DNA of 64,000 nucleotides from NCBI GenBank assembly GCA_017302295.1, contig JAFLDS010000006.1, positions 124,001-188,000 of the forward strand, read 5' to 3'. The stretch's first letter is position 1; each line of letters opens with the position of its first letter. The position numbers were made by a program, and so were the translations under genes. Below the pieces are notes generated by a model. That model ran no database searches. It was not told the origin of the DNA and worked only from the letters and a program-made list of their open reading frames with translations. This DNA is from Thauera sp. Its GTDB lineage: Bacteria; Pseudomonadota; Gammaproteobacteria; Burkholderiales; Rhodocyclaceae. Shown here piece after piece: positions 8,575 to 16,285 of this stretch.

Positions 8575-9741
8575 TTACGAGCGCGCGGCTTCAGAGGCCT
8601 CCGCGATCAGGCGCTTCGATTCCGCCGGACCACGGAACACCAGCGGCGCCGCGCGCAATGCGTGACTGTCGGCACCTTGTGCGCGATCCACCGCCTTGAG
8701 CACCGTGTGATGCGCGGCCGACTTGTCGCACACCGGGTCGGCTGCAGCCGCGTCGCCGGCCAGCATGTAAGCCTGGCAGCGGCAGCCGCCGCGGTCCTTC
8801 TCCTTCTCCGGGCAGCTGCGGCAAGGCTCCTGCATCCAGTCGTCGCCGCGAAAATGGTTGAAGCCTTCCGAGTCGTACCAGATCTCGCGCACGCTCATGT
8901 CGCGCACATTGGGGAAGGACAGGCCGGGCAGCATCTTCGCCGTGTGACAAGGCAGAGCGGTGCCGTCCGGCGTCACCGTCAGGAACACGCTGCCCCAGCC
9001 GTTCATGCATTTTTTCGGCCGCGTCTCGTAGTAGTCGGGCACGACGAAGAAGATGCGGATGCGATCGCCGTAGCGCTGGCGGCGCTCGTTGGTGATGCGC
9101 TCGGCGCGTTCGATCTGCTCGCGCGAGGGCAGCAGCTGGTCACGGTTGAGCAGCGCCCACGAGTAGTACTGGCTGTTGGCGAGCTCGAGGTACTCGGCAC
9201 CAAGCTCCACCGCCATGTCGATGATGTTCTCGATGTAGTCGATGTTGAGGCGGTGGATCACGCAGTTCATGACCATCGGCCAGCCATTGGCCTTGATCAT
9301 CGCCGCAACCTTCTGCTTGAGATCGAAGGTGCGGGTGTGCGACAGGAAGTCGTTGAGCTCGCGGGTCGAGTCCTGGAAGGAGAGCTGGATGTGATCGAGC
9401 CCGGCCGCCTTCAGCGCCGCCGCACGCGCCTCGGTCAGCCCCACCCCGGAGGTCAGCAGGTTGGTGTAGAAGCCCAACCGACGCGCCTCGGCGACCAGCA
9501 CCTCGAGGTCGTCACGCGCCAGCGGCTCCCCGCCGGAAAACGCGCACTGCACGCTGCCAGCGGCGCGCGCCTCGCGCAGCACCCGCAACCAGTCCTCGGT
9601 GCCGAGTTCCACGGTGGTCGCGGCAAAGTCGGTCGGGTTGTAGCAGAACGCGCAGTGCAGCGGACAGCGGTAGGTGATCTCGGCCAGCAGCCACAGCGGT
9701 GGGCCGATCGTCGTGGCGGGGGCTGGCGCGGGAGCGTTCAT
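8575..9741 (-). CDS. pqqE: PqqA peptide cyclase, radical SAM enzyme
   Basis: PqqE (388 residues) forms the carbon-carbon bond between Glu and Tyr of the PqqA peptide, the first committed step of PQQ synthesis. The radical SAM cluster motif is Cys26-x3-Cys30-x2-Cys33 (RCPLHCAFC). The C-terminal SPASM region has the expected cysteines in KCMNGWGS, ALPCHTAKMLPG and EPCRSCPEKEKDRGGCRC. The start follows the PqqD stop by a single base, so the two are probably coupled. It is the last gene of pqqABCDE. About 60 bases separate its end from the end of the convergent response regulator gene. Confidence 0.97.
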   Translation of the reverse strand: MNAPAPAPATTIGPPLWLLAEITYRCPLHCAFCYNPTDFAATTVELGTEDWLRVLREARAAGSVQCAFSGGEPLARDDLEVLVAEARRLGFYTNLLTSGVGLTEARAAALKAAGLDHIQLSFQDSTRELNDFLSHTRTFDLKQKVAAMIKANGWPMVMNCVIHRLNIDYIENIIDMAVELGAEYLELANSQYYSWALLNRDQLLPSREQIERAERITNERRQRYGDRIRIFFVVPDYYETRPKKCMNGWGSVFLTVTPDGTALPCHTAKMLPGLSFPNVRDMSVREIWYDSEGFNHFRGDDWMQEPCRSCPEKEKDRGGCRCQAYMLAGDAAAADPVCDKSAAHHTVLKAVDRAQGADSHALRAAPLVFRGPAESKRLIAEASEAARS

Positions 9742-9742
9742 G

Positions 9743-10024
9743 TCACATCTCGATCCAGTGCTGCTTGCGCGCCATGTCGAGGAAGTTCATGACGTCGGCG
9801 TGAAGACCAGAGGCTTCGAAAGCCCGCTCGAGCTCGGCGACGAGTTCATCGACGCTTCGGCTACCGTCGCAGCGCTTCATGATCTCACCGGCGCTGGCGT
9901 TGAGTTTCACCATGCCCTCGGGGTAGAGCAGCACCCAGGATTGCTGCGCGTCTTCCCATTGCAGGCGGAACTTCGCCGACACTCGGGGCCTGGCCGTGGC
10001 AGCGACACCGACGGTTTCGCTCAT
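9743..10024 (-). CDS. pqqD: PqqA-binding chaperone
   Basis: PqqD (93 residues) binds the PqqA peptide and delivers it to PqqE. The sequence has the family features [25 protein letters not shown], followed by [22 protein letters not shown] and a short C-terminal helix ending HWIEM. The length is normal for the family. The start codon overlaps the pqqC stop in an ATGA arrangement, and pqqE begins one base after its stop. The frame is open upstream, but the PqqD homology begins at this ATG. Confidence 0.96.
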   Translation of the reverse strand: MSETVGVAATARPRVSAKFRLQWEDAQQSWVLLYPEGMVKLNASAGEIMKRCDGSRSVDELVAELERAFEASGLHADVMNFLDMARKQHWIEM

Positions 10025-10797
10025 TTGCGCGGTCCCTTGATCTCGACTTCGCACTGGCTGAGCATGATCGCGTCGGCCAGCGCCCACAGCACGTCGAGCT
10101 TGAACTGCAGGATTTCCAGCGCGCGCTCCTGCATCGCCCGGGTCTGGCTGAAATATTCCAGCGTGAAGCGCAGGCCATGCTCGACGTCGCGCCGCGCCTG
10201 GGTGAGCCGGTTGCGGAAGTATTGCAGGCCCTCGGTGTTCACCCAGGGATACTTTTCCGGCCAGGTGTCGATGCGCTGCTGGTGGATATGCGGCGCGAAA
10301 AGTTCGGTGAGGCTGGAGGCCACCGCCTCCTGCCACGGCCGCTGACGCGCGAAGTTGATGTAAGCGTCCACCGCGAAGCGCGCCGCCGGCGCGACGTAGC
10401 GCAGCGAGGTGATGTCGTCGCGCGACAGCCCGACCGCTTCGCCAAGACGGATCCAGGCCACAATGCCGCCGGGGTCGGAAATGCCGCCGATGTCGTAGCC
10501 GTCATGGTCGAGCATGCGCTGTATCCACTCGCGGCGGATCGCGCGGTCGGGGCAGTTGGACATGATCGCGGCGTCCTTCACCGGGATCGCGATCTGGTAA
10601 TAGAAGCGGTTCGCCACCCAGCCCTGCAACTGCTCACGCGTCAGCCTGCCCTCCGCCATCATGATGTGGAAAGGATGGTAGATGTGGTAGCTGGTGCCCT
10701 TGTCGCGCAGTTTGGCCTCGAACTCCTGCGGGCTCCAGGGCGGCGGCCCGGGACGGCTCAAGTCGGCGACATGCTCGATGCTGATGGCGTTGCTCAC
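10021..10797 (-). CDS. pqqC: Pyrroloquinoline-quinone synthase
   Basis: PqqC (258 residues) catalyses the last step of PQQ synthesis: cofactor-free ring closure and eight-electron oxidation of the intermediate AHQQ with oxygen. The family blocks are intact: [62 protein letters not shown] and a C-terminal [11 protein letters not shown]. The length is close to the usual 250 residues. The start overlaps the pqqB stop by 4 bases and the stop overlaps the pqqD start. Confidence 0.97.
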   Translation of the reverse strand: MSNAISIEHVADLSRPGPPPWSPQEFEAKLRDKGTSYHIYHPFHIMMAEGRLTREQLQGWVANRFYYQIAIPVKDAAIMSNCPDRAIRREWIQRMLDHDGYDIGGISDPGGIVAWIRLGEAVGLSRDDITSLRYVAPAARFAVDAYINFARQRPWQEAVASSLTELFAPHIHQQRIDTWPEKYPWVNTEGLQYFRNRLTQARRDVEHGLRFTLEYFSQTRAMQERALEILQFKLDVLWALADAIMLSQCEVEIKGPRK

Positions 10798-11708
10798 AGG
10801 CGAATCTCCATGCCGTCGTGCGAGACCTCGATGCCGTGCGCGGCGAGTTCGGCCCGCTGCGGACTGTCCTCATCGAGGATGGGGTTGGTGTTGTTGATGT
10901 GGATCAGCACCTTGCGCGTCGTTGCCGGCAGGCGGTCGAGCCACTCGATCATGCCGCCCGGGCCCGATTGCGGCAGATGGCCCATCGCGCGGGAGGTCTT
11001 GGACGAGGCGCCGAGGCGGATCATCTCGTCGTCGGTCCACAAGGTGCCATCGACCAGCACGCAGTCGGCCTGCTGCATCGCCTCCCACACCTGCGGCTCC
11101 ATCTCGCCCAGGCCCGGAGCGTAGAACAGGCGCTTGCCGCTGCGCGCATCGATGAGCGTCACGCCGATGTTGTCACCGGGCTGTGGCCGGTCGCGGTGCG
11201 GGGAGTACGGTGGCGCATTGCTGATGAGCGGCAGCGCGGCGAAGCGCACGCCCGGCACCCCGTCGATGACGAACTCGCCGCTCAAGGGCACCTCATTCCA
11301 GGCGACACCGGCGTAGTGGCCGAGCACGCCGAACAGGGGATTGCCGACGGAGAGATCTTCGCGCACGCAGGGCGTACACCACACCTGCCAGGGCTGGCGA
11401 TGCTCGCGCAGCATGTAGAGACCGGTGGTGTGGTCGATCTGCGCGTCGATCAGCACGATCGCCGCGATCGCAGTATCGCGCAGCGCTCGCGCCGGTTGCA
11501 GTTCGGGAAAGCTGCGCGTCTGCTGCAGTACGTCGGGCGAGGCGTTGAACAGCACCCAGTGCTCTTCGTCACCACTCACCGCGATCGATGATTGCGTTCT
11601 GGGCGTGGCGCGGATGCGGCCACTGCGCACACCGTCGCAGGTGGGGCAGTTGCAGTTCCACTGCGGAAAGCCACCGCCGGCGGCGGAACCAAGTATATGG
11701 ACTCTCAT
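10794..11708 (-). CDS. pqqB: PQQ biosynthesis hydroxylase, metallo-beta-lactamase fold
   Basis: PqqB (304 residues) is a metallo-beta-lactamase-fold iron enzyme that hydroxylates the cross-linked tyrosine during PQQ synthesis. The N-terminus is characteristic ([19 protein letters not shown], then [11 protein letters not shown], with the CxCxxC-like cysteines of the family). The metal-site region is [20 protein letters not shown], a variant of HxHxDH that is normal for PqqB. Further family markers are [21 protein letters not shown] and [18 protein letters not shown]. It lies 58 bases beyond the pqqA stop, after a strong hairpin. Confidence 0.96.
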   Translation of the reverse strand: MRVHILGSAAGGGFPQWNCNCPTCDGVRSGRIRATPRTQSSIAVSGDEEHWVLFNASPDVLQQTRSFPELQPARALRDTAIAAIVLIDAQIDHTTGLYMLREHRQPWQVWCTPCVREDLSVGNPLFGVLGHYAGVAWNEVPLSGEFVIDGVPGVRFAALPLISNAPPYSPHRDRPQPGDNIGVTLIDARSGKRLFYAPGLGEMEPQVWEAMQQADCVLVDGTLWTDDEMIRLGASSKTSRAMGHLPQSGPGGMIEWLDRLPATTRKVLIHINNTNPILDEDSPQRAELAAHGIEVSHDGMEIRL

Positions 11709-11723
11709 GGGCGGTTGGCCGCT

Positions 11724-11751
11724 CCAGGACCGCCAGTGGCGGCGGTCCTGG
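11724..11751 (-). terminator. Hairpin between pqqA and pqqB (attenuator or mRNA-stabilising stem)
   Basis: A perfect 11-bp stem (CCAGGACCGCC / GGCGGTCCTGG) with a 6-base loop lies between the pqqA stop and the pqqB start. No T-run follows, so it is more likely a partial terminator or an RNA-processing/stability element than a full stop. Such an element would let the substrate peptide PqqA be made in excess over the enzymes, as known for other pqq operons. Confidence 0.75.
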
Positions 11752-11766
11752 TCAGGGCATCAGCGC

Positions 11767-11841
11767 TCAGCGCGTTGCGATGTACATCGTGATTTCAAAG
11801 CCGAAGCGGAAATCGCACGCTGCAGGGGTTTCCCATTTCAT
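11767..11841 (-). CDS. pqqA: PQQ precursor peptide
   Basis: A 24-residue peptide, too short for ordinary gene finding. It starts MKWETPAACDFRFGFEITMY and ends in IATR. Glu16 and Tyr20 in the conserved E-x3-Y motif are the residues that become PQQ. A clear ribosome-binding site (AGGAGA) lies about 7 bases before the ATG. It is the first gene of the pqqABCDE operon and is separated from pqqB by a strong hairpin. Confidence 0.97.
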   Translation of the reverse strand: MKWETPAACDFRFGFEITMYIATR

Positions 11842-11918
11842 GATTTGTCTCCTGTCATCTCGGAAGTCGGAAAGTGTGCCCGCCGGGTGCCGGGACGGAC
11901 ACACGGTGGCACGACTTC

Positions 11919-11986
11919 ACGATAGCGCCACTTGGCGCCGAGCCTCGTCCGGAAATTTCCGGAAATGAACTCATGATTTTCATGAG
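11919..11986 (-). promoter_or_regulatory. Candidate pqqA promoter with two perfect inverted repeats
   Basis: Upstream of pqqA there are two perfect palindromic elements: TCCGGAAATTTCCGGA at 11948-11963 and CTCATGA-TTT-TCATGAG at 11970-11986. A weak -10-like TATCGT (minus strand, 11919-11924) would place the first palindrome directly against or over the -35 position. That is the layout of an activator-dependent promoter. The nearby LuxR-type regulator is a candidate ligand, by position only. The repeats could instead serve the divergent peptidase gene. Confidence 0.4.
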
Positions 11987-12035
11987 GCCGCATCGAGCGG
12001 AGTCGCCGGCGCGCCCTCGCCCACCTGCGGATAAG

Positions 12036-13118
12036 ATGCAGCCGATGAACGAACCGGAACTCCCGACCTCAACCGAACCCCGCGCTGCGTCCCCGAACAG
12101 TGCCGGCGTGGTGCCGCCTGCGAACGCATCCACCGCAGGCGAGGCGCTCTTCCCGCCGATCGAGCCGTTCGCGACTGGCGTGCTCGACGTCGGAGACGGC
12201 CACCGCATTTACCATGAGCAATGCGGTTCCGCCGACGGCCCGGCGGTCCTGTTACTGCACGGCGGACCGGGCAGCGGCTGTAGCCCGCGACATCGCCAGT
12301 TGCTGAACCCGCGCTGGCGCATTGTGCTGTTCGACCAGCGCGGCTGCGGGCGCAGCACCCCGCAAGGTGAGTGGCGATCGAACACGACGGCCGACCTGGT
12401 GGCCGATATCGAGCGCTTGCGGGCACATCTGGGCATCGGGCAGTGGCTGGTGTTCGGGGGCTCCTGGGGCGCGAGCCTCGCCCTGGCGTATTGCGCCCAG
12501 CACCGCTCCGCCTGCCGCGGCGCCCTCCTGCGCGGCATCTTCCTGACCGGCAAGGCCGATATCGACTGGTTCTTCAACGGCGCCGGCCCCTTGCTGCCCG
12601 AGCACTGGGCAAGGTTGGCGTCGATCGCCCCGGCGGCGCGGCGGGCGTCGCTTTCGGCGTGGTATTGCGAGCGCGTCGCCGGCGGGGATGATGAGGCCGC
12701 CATCGAAGCGGTGCGCCACTGGATGGATTGGGAAGAGGCGCTTTCCAGGCCTGGATTTCCACCTCCGGCCGCCGGAACGACGAAGCGAATCACCGCCGCG
12801 GCGCAATTGGCCAAGTACCGGCTGCAGGCGCACTACCTGCGCCACGAGTGCTTTATGGGAGAAGCGCGCGCGCTCGAGTTCGCGCACGCAATGCAGGGCC
12901 TGCCGCTGGCGATTGTGCACGGCCGGCTCGACCTGATATGCCGCCCCGCGAACGCCTGGGCATTGCACCGGGCGGTGCCCGGCAGCCGTCTATGTTTCGT
13001 CGACGGCGCCGGCCACAGCCCGTTCGATTCACCCATGGCACACGCCCTCACCGCCGCCGGCGATCATTTTCTCACGCACGGCAGTTTTGCCGGCTGGCCC
13101 GCGAGCGGCGCGCGGTGA
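12036..13118 (+). CDS. pip: Prolyl aminopeptidase (proline iminopeptidase)
   Basis: A cytoplasmic alpha/beta hydrolase of about 360 residues that removes N-terminal proline from peptides. The S33-family features are complete: the oxyanion motif HGGPGSG, FDQRGCGRSTP, nucleophile Ser in FGGSWGASLAL, a lid domain with the typical RGIFLTGKADIDWFF, the acid in IVHGRLDLICRP, and the catalytic His in GAGHSPFDS. The start is uncertain. The frame is open from 11874, and the ATG at 12036 (with GGAT upstream) or 12045 places a roughly 40-residue Pro/Ala/Ser-rich extension before the catalytic domain, which is longer than usual. It diverges from pqqA and ends at a shared terminator with rpsI. Confidence 0.92.
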   Translation: MQPMNEPELPTSTEPRAASPNSAGVVPPANASTAGEALFPPIEPFATGVLDVGDGHRIYHEQCGSADGPAVLLLHGGPGSGCSPRHRQLLNPRWRIVLFDQRGCGRSTPQGEWRSNTTADLVADIERLRAHLGIGQWLVFGGSWGASLALAYCAQHRSACRGALLRGIFLTGKADIDWFFNGAGPLLPEHWARLASIAPAARRASLSAWYCERVAGGDDEAAIEAVRHWMDWEEALSRPGFPPPAAGTTKRITAAAQLAKYRLQAHYLRHECFMGEARALEFAHAMQGLPLAIVHGRLDLICRPANAWALHRAVPGSRLCFVDGAGHSPFDSPMAHALTAAGDHFLTHGSFAGWPASGAR

Positions 13119-13131
13119 ACGCGCAAAAACA

Positions 13132-13155
13132 AAAAGCCGCCCGAAGGCGGCTTTT
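13132..13155. terminator. Bidirectional rho-independent terminator between pip and rpsI
   Basis: The stem AAAAGCCGCC / GGCGGCTTTT has a CGAA tetraloop. A-rich and T-rich flanks are on either side, so it can end transcription of both convergent genes. Confidence 0.9.
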
Positions 13156-13175
13156 CGACACGCAGCGTAAGCGGA

Positions 13176-13568
13176 TCAGCGCTTCGAGAACTGCTTGGCG
13201 CGGCGGGCCTTGCGCAGACCAACCTTCTTACGTTCGACTTCACGCGCATCGCGGGTGACGAAGCCGGCCGCACGCAGTTCGGGCTTCAGCTCGGCGCTGT
13301 AGTCGATCAGGGCGCGGGTGATGCCGTGACGAACAGCACCGGCTTGGCCGGACTCACCGCCACCGACGACGTTCACCATGATGTCGAACTTGCCTTCGTT
13401 ACCGGTCAGGACCAGCGGCTGACGCACGATCATGCGGCCGGTCTCGCGGGAGAAGAATTCATCGACCGGCTTGCCGTTGACGACGATGTTGCCGGTACCC
13501 GGCTTGATGAACACACGGGCAACCGCGGTCTTGCGGCGGCCGGTACCGTAGTTGTAATTCACAGCCAT
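13176..13568 (-). CDS. rpsI: 30S ribosomal protein S9
   Basis: S9 (130 residues) of the small ribosomal subunit. The N-terminal [20 protein letters not shown] and C-terminal [14 protein letters not shown] are diagnostic; the basic tail reaches the P-site tRNA. It follows rplM by 13 bases, the conserved L13-S9 operon order, and ends just before a strong bidirectional terminator. Confidence 0.98.
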   Translation of the reverse strand: MAVNYNYGTGRRKTAVARVFIKPGTGNIVVNGKPVDEFFSRETGRMIVRQPLVLTGNEGKFDIMVNVVGGGESGQAGAVRHGITRALIDYSAELKPELRAAGFVTRDAREVERKKVGLRKARRAKQFSKR

Positions 13569-13581
13569 TTGGCGGCTCCTG

Positions 13582-14010
13582 TCAGATCTCGAGAACTTGC
13601 GGCTGCTGAGCGGTATGCGGATGCGACGGACCCGCGTAGCACTTCAGCTTCTTCAGCATGGCGTAACCCAGCGGGCCCTTCGGCAGCATGCCCTTCACCG
13701 CCTTCTCGAGCACGCGTTCCGGGAAGCGCTGCTGGAGCTTGGTGAAGTTGGTTTCGTAGATACCGCCCGGGTAACCCGAGTGGCGGTAGTACTTCTTGTC
13801 CTGCGCCTTGTTACCAGTCACGCGCAGCTTTTCGACATTGACGACGACGATGAAGTCGCCGGTATCGACGTGCGGCGTGTAGATGGCTTTGTGTTTGCCA
13901 CGGAGGCGGCGGGCCACTTCGGCTGCGAGGCGACCAAGCACCTTGTCCGTGCCGTCGACAACGAACCAGTCGCGCTTAACCTCGTGCGGCTTGGCAGAAA
14001 ACGTCTTCAT
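13582..14010 (-). CDS. rplM: 50S ribosomal protein L13
   Basis: L13 (142 residues), an early-assembling large-subunit protein. It begins [19 protein letters not shown] and carries the family blocks [32 protein letters not shown] and the C-terminal [19 protein letters not shown]. It is the first gene of the rplM-rpsI operon. In Escherichia coli, L13 represses its own mRNA through the leader; the leader here would be about 50 bases if the promoter at 14067-14096 is used. Confidence 0.98.
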   Translation of the reverse strand: MKTFSAKPHEVKRDWFVVDGTDKVLGRLAAEVARRLRGKHKAIYTPHVDTGDFIVVVNVEKLRVTGNKAQDKKYYRHSGYPGGIYETNFTKLQQRFPERVLEKAVKGMLPKGPLGYAMLKKLKCYAGPSHPHTAQQPQVLEI

Positions 14011-14066
14011 TTAAAACCTCGATCTTGTCAGGCCTTGCGTGCCGGCCACCAAACGGAAAGCTGGCA

Positions 14067-14096
14067 ATGCTAATGCGAAGAGCACCCTTGTGTCAA
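14067..14096 (-). promoter_or_regulatory. Sigma-70 promoter for rplM-rpsI
   Basis: On the minus strand a perfect -35 TTGACA (14091-14096) is followed after 18 bases by a -10-like TAGCAT (14067-14072). This gives a start near 14060 and a leader of about 50 bases. It lies downstream of the terminator of the candidate small RNA. Confidence 0.65.
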
Positions 14097-14123
14097 TTAA
14101 CTTGCACGCGGGCGCGAAAAGGC

Positions 14124-14153
14124 AAAAAAAACGCAGTCCGCGAGGACTGCGTT
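14124..14153 (-). terminator. Rho-independent terminator of the candidate small RNA
   Basis: A perfect 10-bp stem AACGCAGTCC / GGACTGCGTT with a 4-base loop; on the minus strand it is followed by eight T residues. No annotated gene lies directly upstream on that strand, so it must end a short non-coding transcript. Confidence 0.88.
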
Positions 14154-14234
14154 AAATCCACACCAAAGGAGGAGGGTGGAGGAGACACCGTTTGGATCCG
14201 GCACCGCCATCAGCGATGCATCTGCGACCCGACT
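14124..14234 (-). ncRNA. Candidate trans-acting small RNA with C-rich anti-Shine-Dalgarno loop
   Basis: A self-contained transcription unit of about 111 bases between rplM and the OsmC-like gene. A strong promoter precedes it (14242-14270) and a 10-bp terminator stem with eight U residues ends it. In the predicted RNA, an early hairpin is GCAUCGC-UGAUG-GCGGUGC. Then comes a large loop, closed by CCAAA/UUUGG, that contains CUCCUCC twice (minus-strand complement of 14168-14174 and 14178-14184). These are direct complements of a GGAGG ribosome-binding site, as in betaproteobacterial sibling sRNAs and other C-rich-loop sRNAs. No convincing protein is encoded. The identity with any named sRNA is not known. 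Confidence 0.65.
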
Positions 14235-14241
14235 GAGACGG

Positions 14242-14270
14242 ATTATCCATGGCACACGCACGCTCGGCAA
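14242..14270 (-). promoter_or_regulatory. Sigma-70 promoter of the candidate small RNA
   Basis: On the minus strand TTGCCG (14265-14270) and GATAAT (14242-14247) are separated by exactly 17 bases. The predicted start is near 14234. No open reading frame of note starts downstream. Confidence 0.7.
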
Positions 14271-14587
14271 GCGGAATTTGTGCGCCGCACAATAAATCTT
14301 TCGATTCCACAATTAGATCGGCTTATCCACGCACATTCCGCGGAGCGTCTGGCGTTCAGGGTATCCAGCGTCATCCGCCGAGGCAAGGCGCAAGCCTGTT
14401 TTCATCACGGATGAGTACCCGCATCGATCACATGGACATACGCCGGAGGATGGAAGCGGCCGCCTGCAAGAGCACCCTTCGCGTCGCGAAAATCGACGGT
14501 CGCTCGTGTCGCGCCGCGCTCCGGTAGAATCCGCCGACATCTTGCGCAGCCCGGCGACCGGGCCGCCCCGACCTGGAGACAGCACAC
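14271..14587. other. Spacer upstream of the OsmC-like gene, no gene seen
   Basis: This stretch of roughly 317 bases has no convincing coding frame. It holds a TAGAAT -10-like hexamer at 14525-14530 that probably serves the OsmC-like gene, a single DnaA-box-like TTATCCACG at 14323-14331, and a degenerate fragment resembling common intergenic repeats (around 14370-14400). Nothing else was recognised. Confidence 0.5.
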
Positions 14588-15007
14588 ATGGAATGCACGA
14601 TCAAATGGGTGGATGGCATGACGTTCATGGCCGAAACCGGTACCGGCCACGTCGTGACGATGGACGGCGCGCCCGACGCCGGCGGCCGCAACCTGGCTCC
14701 GCGCCCGATGGAACTGCTGCTTGCGGGCGCAGGCGGCTGCACTGCATTCGATGTGGTCCTGATCCTGAAGCGCAGCCGCCAGGACATCCGCGGCTGCGAG
14801 GTGCGCCTCGAAGCCGAGCGCGCGGAAACCGACCCCAAGGTGTTTACGCGCATCCGCTTCGTCTACACGGTGACGGGCAAGGGCCTGAAGCGCGACGTGG
14901 TCGAACGCGCCATCCACCTGTCAGCAGAAAAATACTGCTCGGCCTCGATCATGCTGGCCAAGACCGCCGAGATGACCCACGAGTGTGAGATCGTCGAAGC
15001 GGACTGA
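14588..15007 (+). CDS. OsmC-family peroxiredoxin-like protein
   Basis: A cytoplasmic protein of 139 residues in the OsmC/Ohr superfamily, which reduces organic hydroperoxides with a pair of cysteines. The first cysteine is Cys51 in AGAGGCTAFDVV and the second Cys117 in SAEKYCSAS. Both are in the positions expected for the YhfA-like OsmC branch. The subgroup is not Ohr proper, since the N-terminal pattern (KWVDGMTFMAETGTGH) is that of the generic OsmC family. GGAGA lies before the ATG. It is a single-gene unit, convergent with coq7 across a hairpin. Confidence 0.88.
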   Translation: MECTIKWVDGMTFMAETGTGHVVTMDGAPDAGGRNLAPRPMELLLAGAGGCTAFDVVLILKRSRQDIRGCEVRLEAERAETDPKVFTRIRFVYTVTGKGLKRDVVERAIHLSAEKYCSASIMLAKTAEMTHECEIVEAD

Positions 15008-15061
15008 ACCACCCTGAACCAGCTGCGCAAGGCCGCGCTCGCGCCCGACAGCGCGCCTACA

Positions 15062-15092
15062 GGGCGGGTGCGAGCGAAAGGCGCACCCGCCC
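15062..15092. terminator. GC-rich hairpin between convergent OsmC-like gene and coq7
   Basis: An 11-bp perfect stem (GGGCGGGTGCG / CGCACCCGCCC) with a 9-base loop lies between the two convergent stop codons. No T-run is present, so it may act as a transcript 3' end barrier rather than a classic terminator. Confidence 0.55.
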
Positions 15093-15116
15093 GATCCGTG
15101 TTCCCACCCCGCCCCC

Positions 15117-15737
15117 TCACACCCAGTACGTAGCTCGCGTCATCACCCGGGACGCAAGCTTCATTGCGCCTTTCACCGGTGCCGGCAGCTCGTGGGCGCC
15201 GAGTCTCACCGCCGTATCGGCATGCTCGATCTCATCGGCCTTCATCTGCTCGACGATGGCCCGCGACTTTCGATCTTCCGCCGGCAGGGTCTCCAGATGG
15301 CTCTTCAGGTGGGCTTCGACCTGACGCTCGGTCTCGGCGAGGAAGCCCAGATTCCAGCGATCACCGAGCCGCCCCGCCACCATGCCGATGGCCAGCGCAC
15401 CGCCATACCAGAGCGGATTGAGCAGGCTCTTGCGCCCACCCAGTTCGGCAATGCGGCGCTCGGTCCACGCCAGGTGTTCGGTCTCTTCGTCGGACGCCTG
15501 CTTCAGCGCGTCCTTGATCGCCGGGTCGCGCGACATCAGCGCCTGGCCCTGGTAGAGGGCCTGGGCGCAGATCTCGCCGACGTGGTTCACCCGCATCAGG
15601 GCCGCAGCGTGGCGGCGTTCAGCCTCCTCGAGCGGCGCTTCGGCCAAGTCGTCGCCGGGAACCGGACGCACCGTGCGCGCAGGCGCGAAGACGGTGCGCA
15701 AGCCCTTGTCGAATTCGAGTATGAGTTGATCGATCAT
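15117..15737 (-). CDS. coq7: 3-demethoxyubiquinol 3-hydroxylase (Coq7 family)
   Basis: A di-iron carboxylate enzyme of 206 residues that performs the C6 hydroxylation of ubiquinone synthesis; in many betaproteobacteria it replaces the flavoprotein UbiF. Ligand motifs are visible: E in [19 protein letters not shown], EExxH in [12 protein letters not shown], a second E in [10 protein letters not shown] and DEIEHAD near the C-terminus. A hydrophobic segment [18 protein letters not shown] suits membrane attachment. Its start overlaps the end of the CNP1-like gene by 4 bases. Confidence 0.94.
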   Translation of the reverse strand: MIDQLILEFDKGLRTVFAPARTVRPVPGDDLAEAPLEEAERRHAAALMRVNHVGEICAQALYQGQALMSRDPAIKDALKQASDEETEHLAWTERRIAELGGRKSLLNPLWYGGALAIGMVAGRLGDRWNLGFLAETERQVEAHLKSHLETLPAEDRKSRAIVEQMKADEIEHADTAVRLGAHELPAPVKGAMKLASRVMTRATYWV

Positions 15738-16285
15738 CGTCTCAGTCCCGCCGGTTCGCCCGGATCGCGCTCGCCTGTCAGCCTGCGCAAGGCATGTTCA
15801 CGGTCGCGCGGAGCCGCAGGGCCGTCGCAGAAATAATCATAGGCCAGCGCGGCGCGCGGGCGGTTGTAGGAGTTGTCGCCGATCGGCGCCCACTCGCTGA
15901 CCTTGAGCGGCGTCCATTCGCCGCCGATGCGTCCGCTGGCGTAGATGCGGCGCTCGCCGGAGGCGCAGCGGATGCCTTCGTAGGTGATGTTCTCGGCACC
16001 GCCCGGGGTGCGCACGACCAGCACATAACGCACCACCCCGTCGGAGCCGACGGAAACGCCGTTGGTGTCGACGTAAAACCGGTTCGGAGACGCGCTGCTG
16101 ACAAAGAACGGCCGCAAACCGGCCTCGACAGGCGACGGCGGCAGGGCAAATTCGCCCTCCTTCCAGTTGGGGTCCAGATCCACCAGCAGGCCCCCCGCCA
16201 CCACCGGCAGGGACAGGCCAATCGCGGAAAAACACGCGAGGGCCATCAGGCCCCCGCGGATGCAAGGATGCAGTAAGCGGCTCAA
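15734..16285 (-). CDS. CNP1-like exported protein of unknown function
   Basis: A 183-residue protein with an N-terminal hydrophobic segment ([22 protein letters not shown]) that looks like a signal peptide. The body ([77 protein letters not shown]) matches the CNP1-like family, which is common in betaproteobacteria and has no established function. Two cysteines (in IRCASGERR and YFCDGP) might pair in the periplasm. It overlaps coq7 by 4 bases and the DUF3501 gene by 4 bases, so it is part of a tight leftward gene string. Confidence 0.8.
   Translation of the reverse strand: MSRLLHPCIRGGLMALACFSAIGLSLPVVAGGLLVDLDPNWKEGEFALPPSPVEAGLRPFFVSSASPNRFYVDTNGVSVGSDGVVRYVLVVRTPGGAENITYEGIRCASGERRIYASGRIGGEWTPLKVSEWAPIGDNSYNRPRAALAYDYFCDGPAAPRDREHALRRLTGERDPGEPAGLRR

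Noticed and set aside
14097-14312. A 71-codon open frame over the small RNA candidate
   Set aside because: It runs through both stems and the terminator, has no ribosome-binding site and encodes no recognisable features.
14242-14331. DnaA-box-like sequences TTATCCACG and TTATCCATG
   Set aside because: Only two isolated imperfect matches, no AT-rich unwinding region and no replication genes nearby, so no origin is claimed. One of them is better explained as the -10 region of the small RNA promoter.
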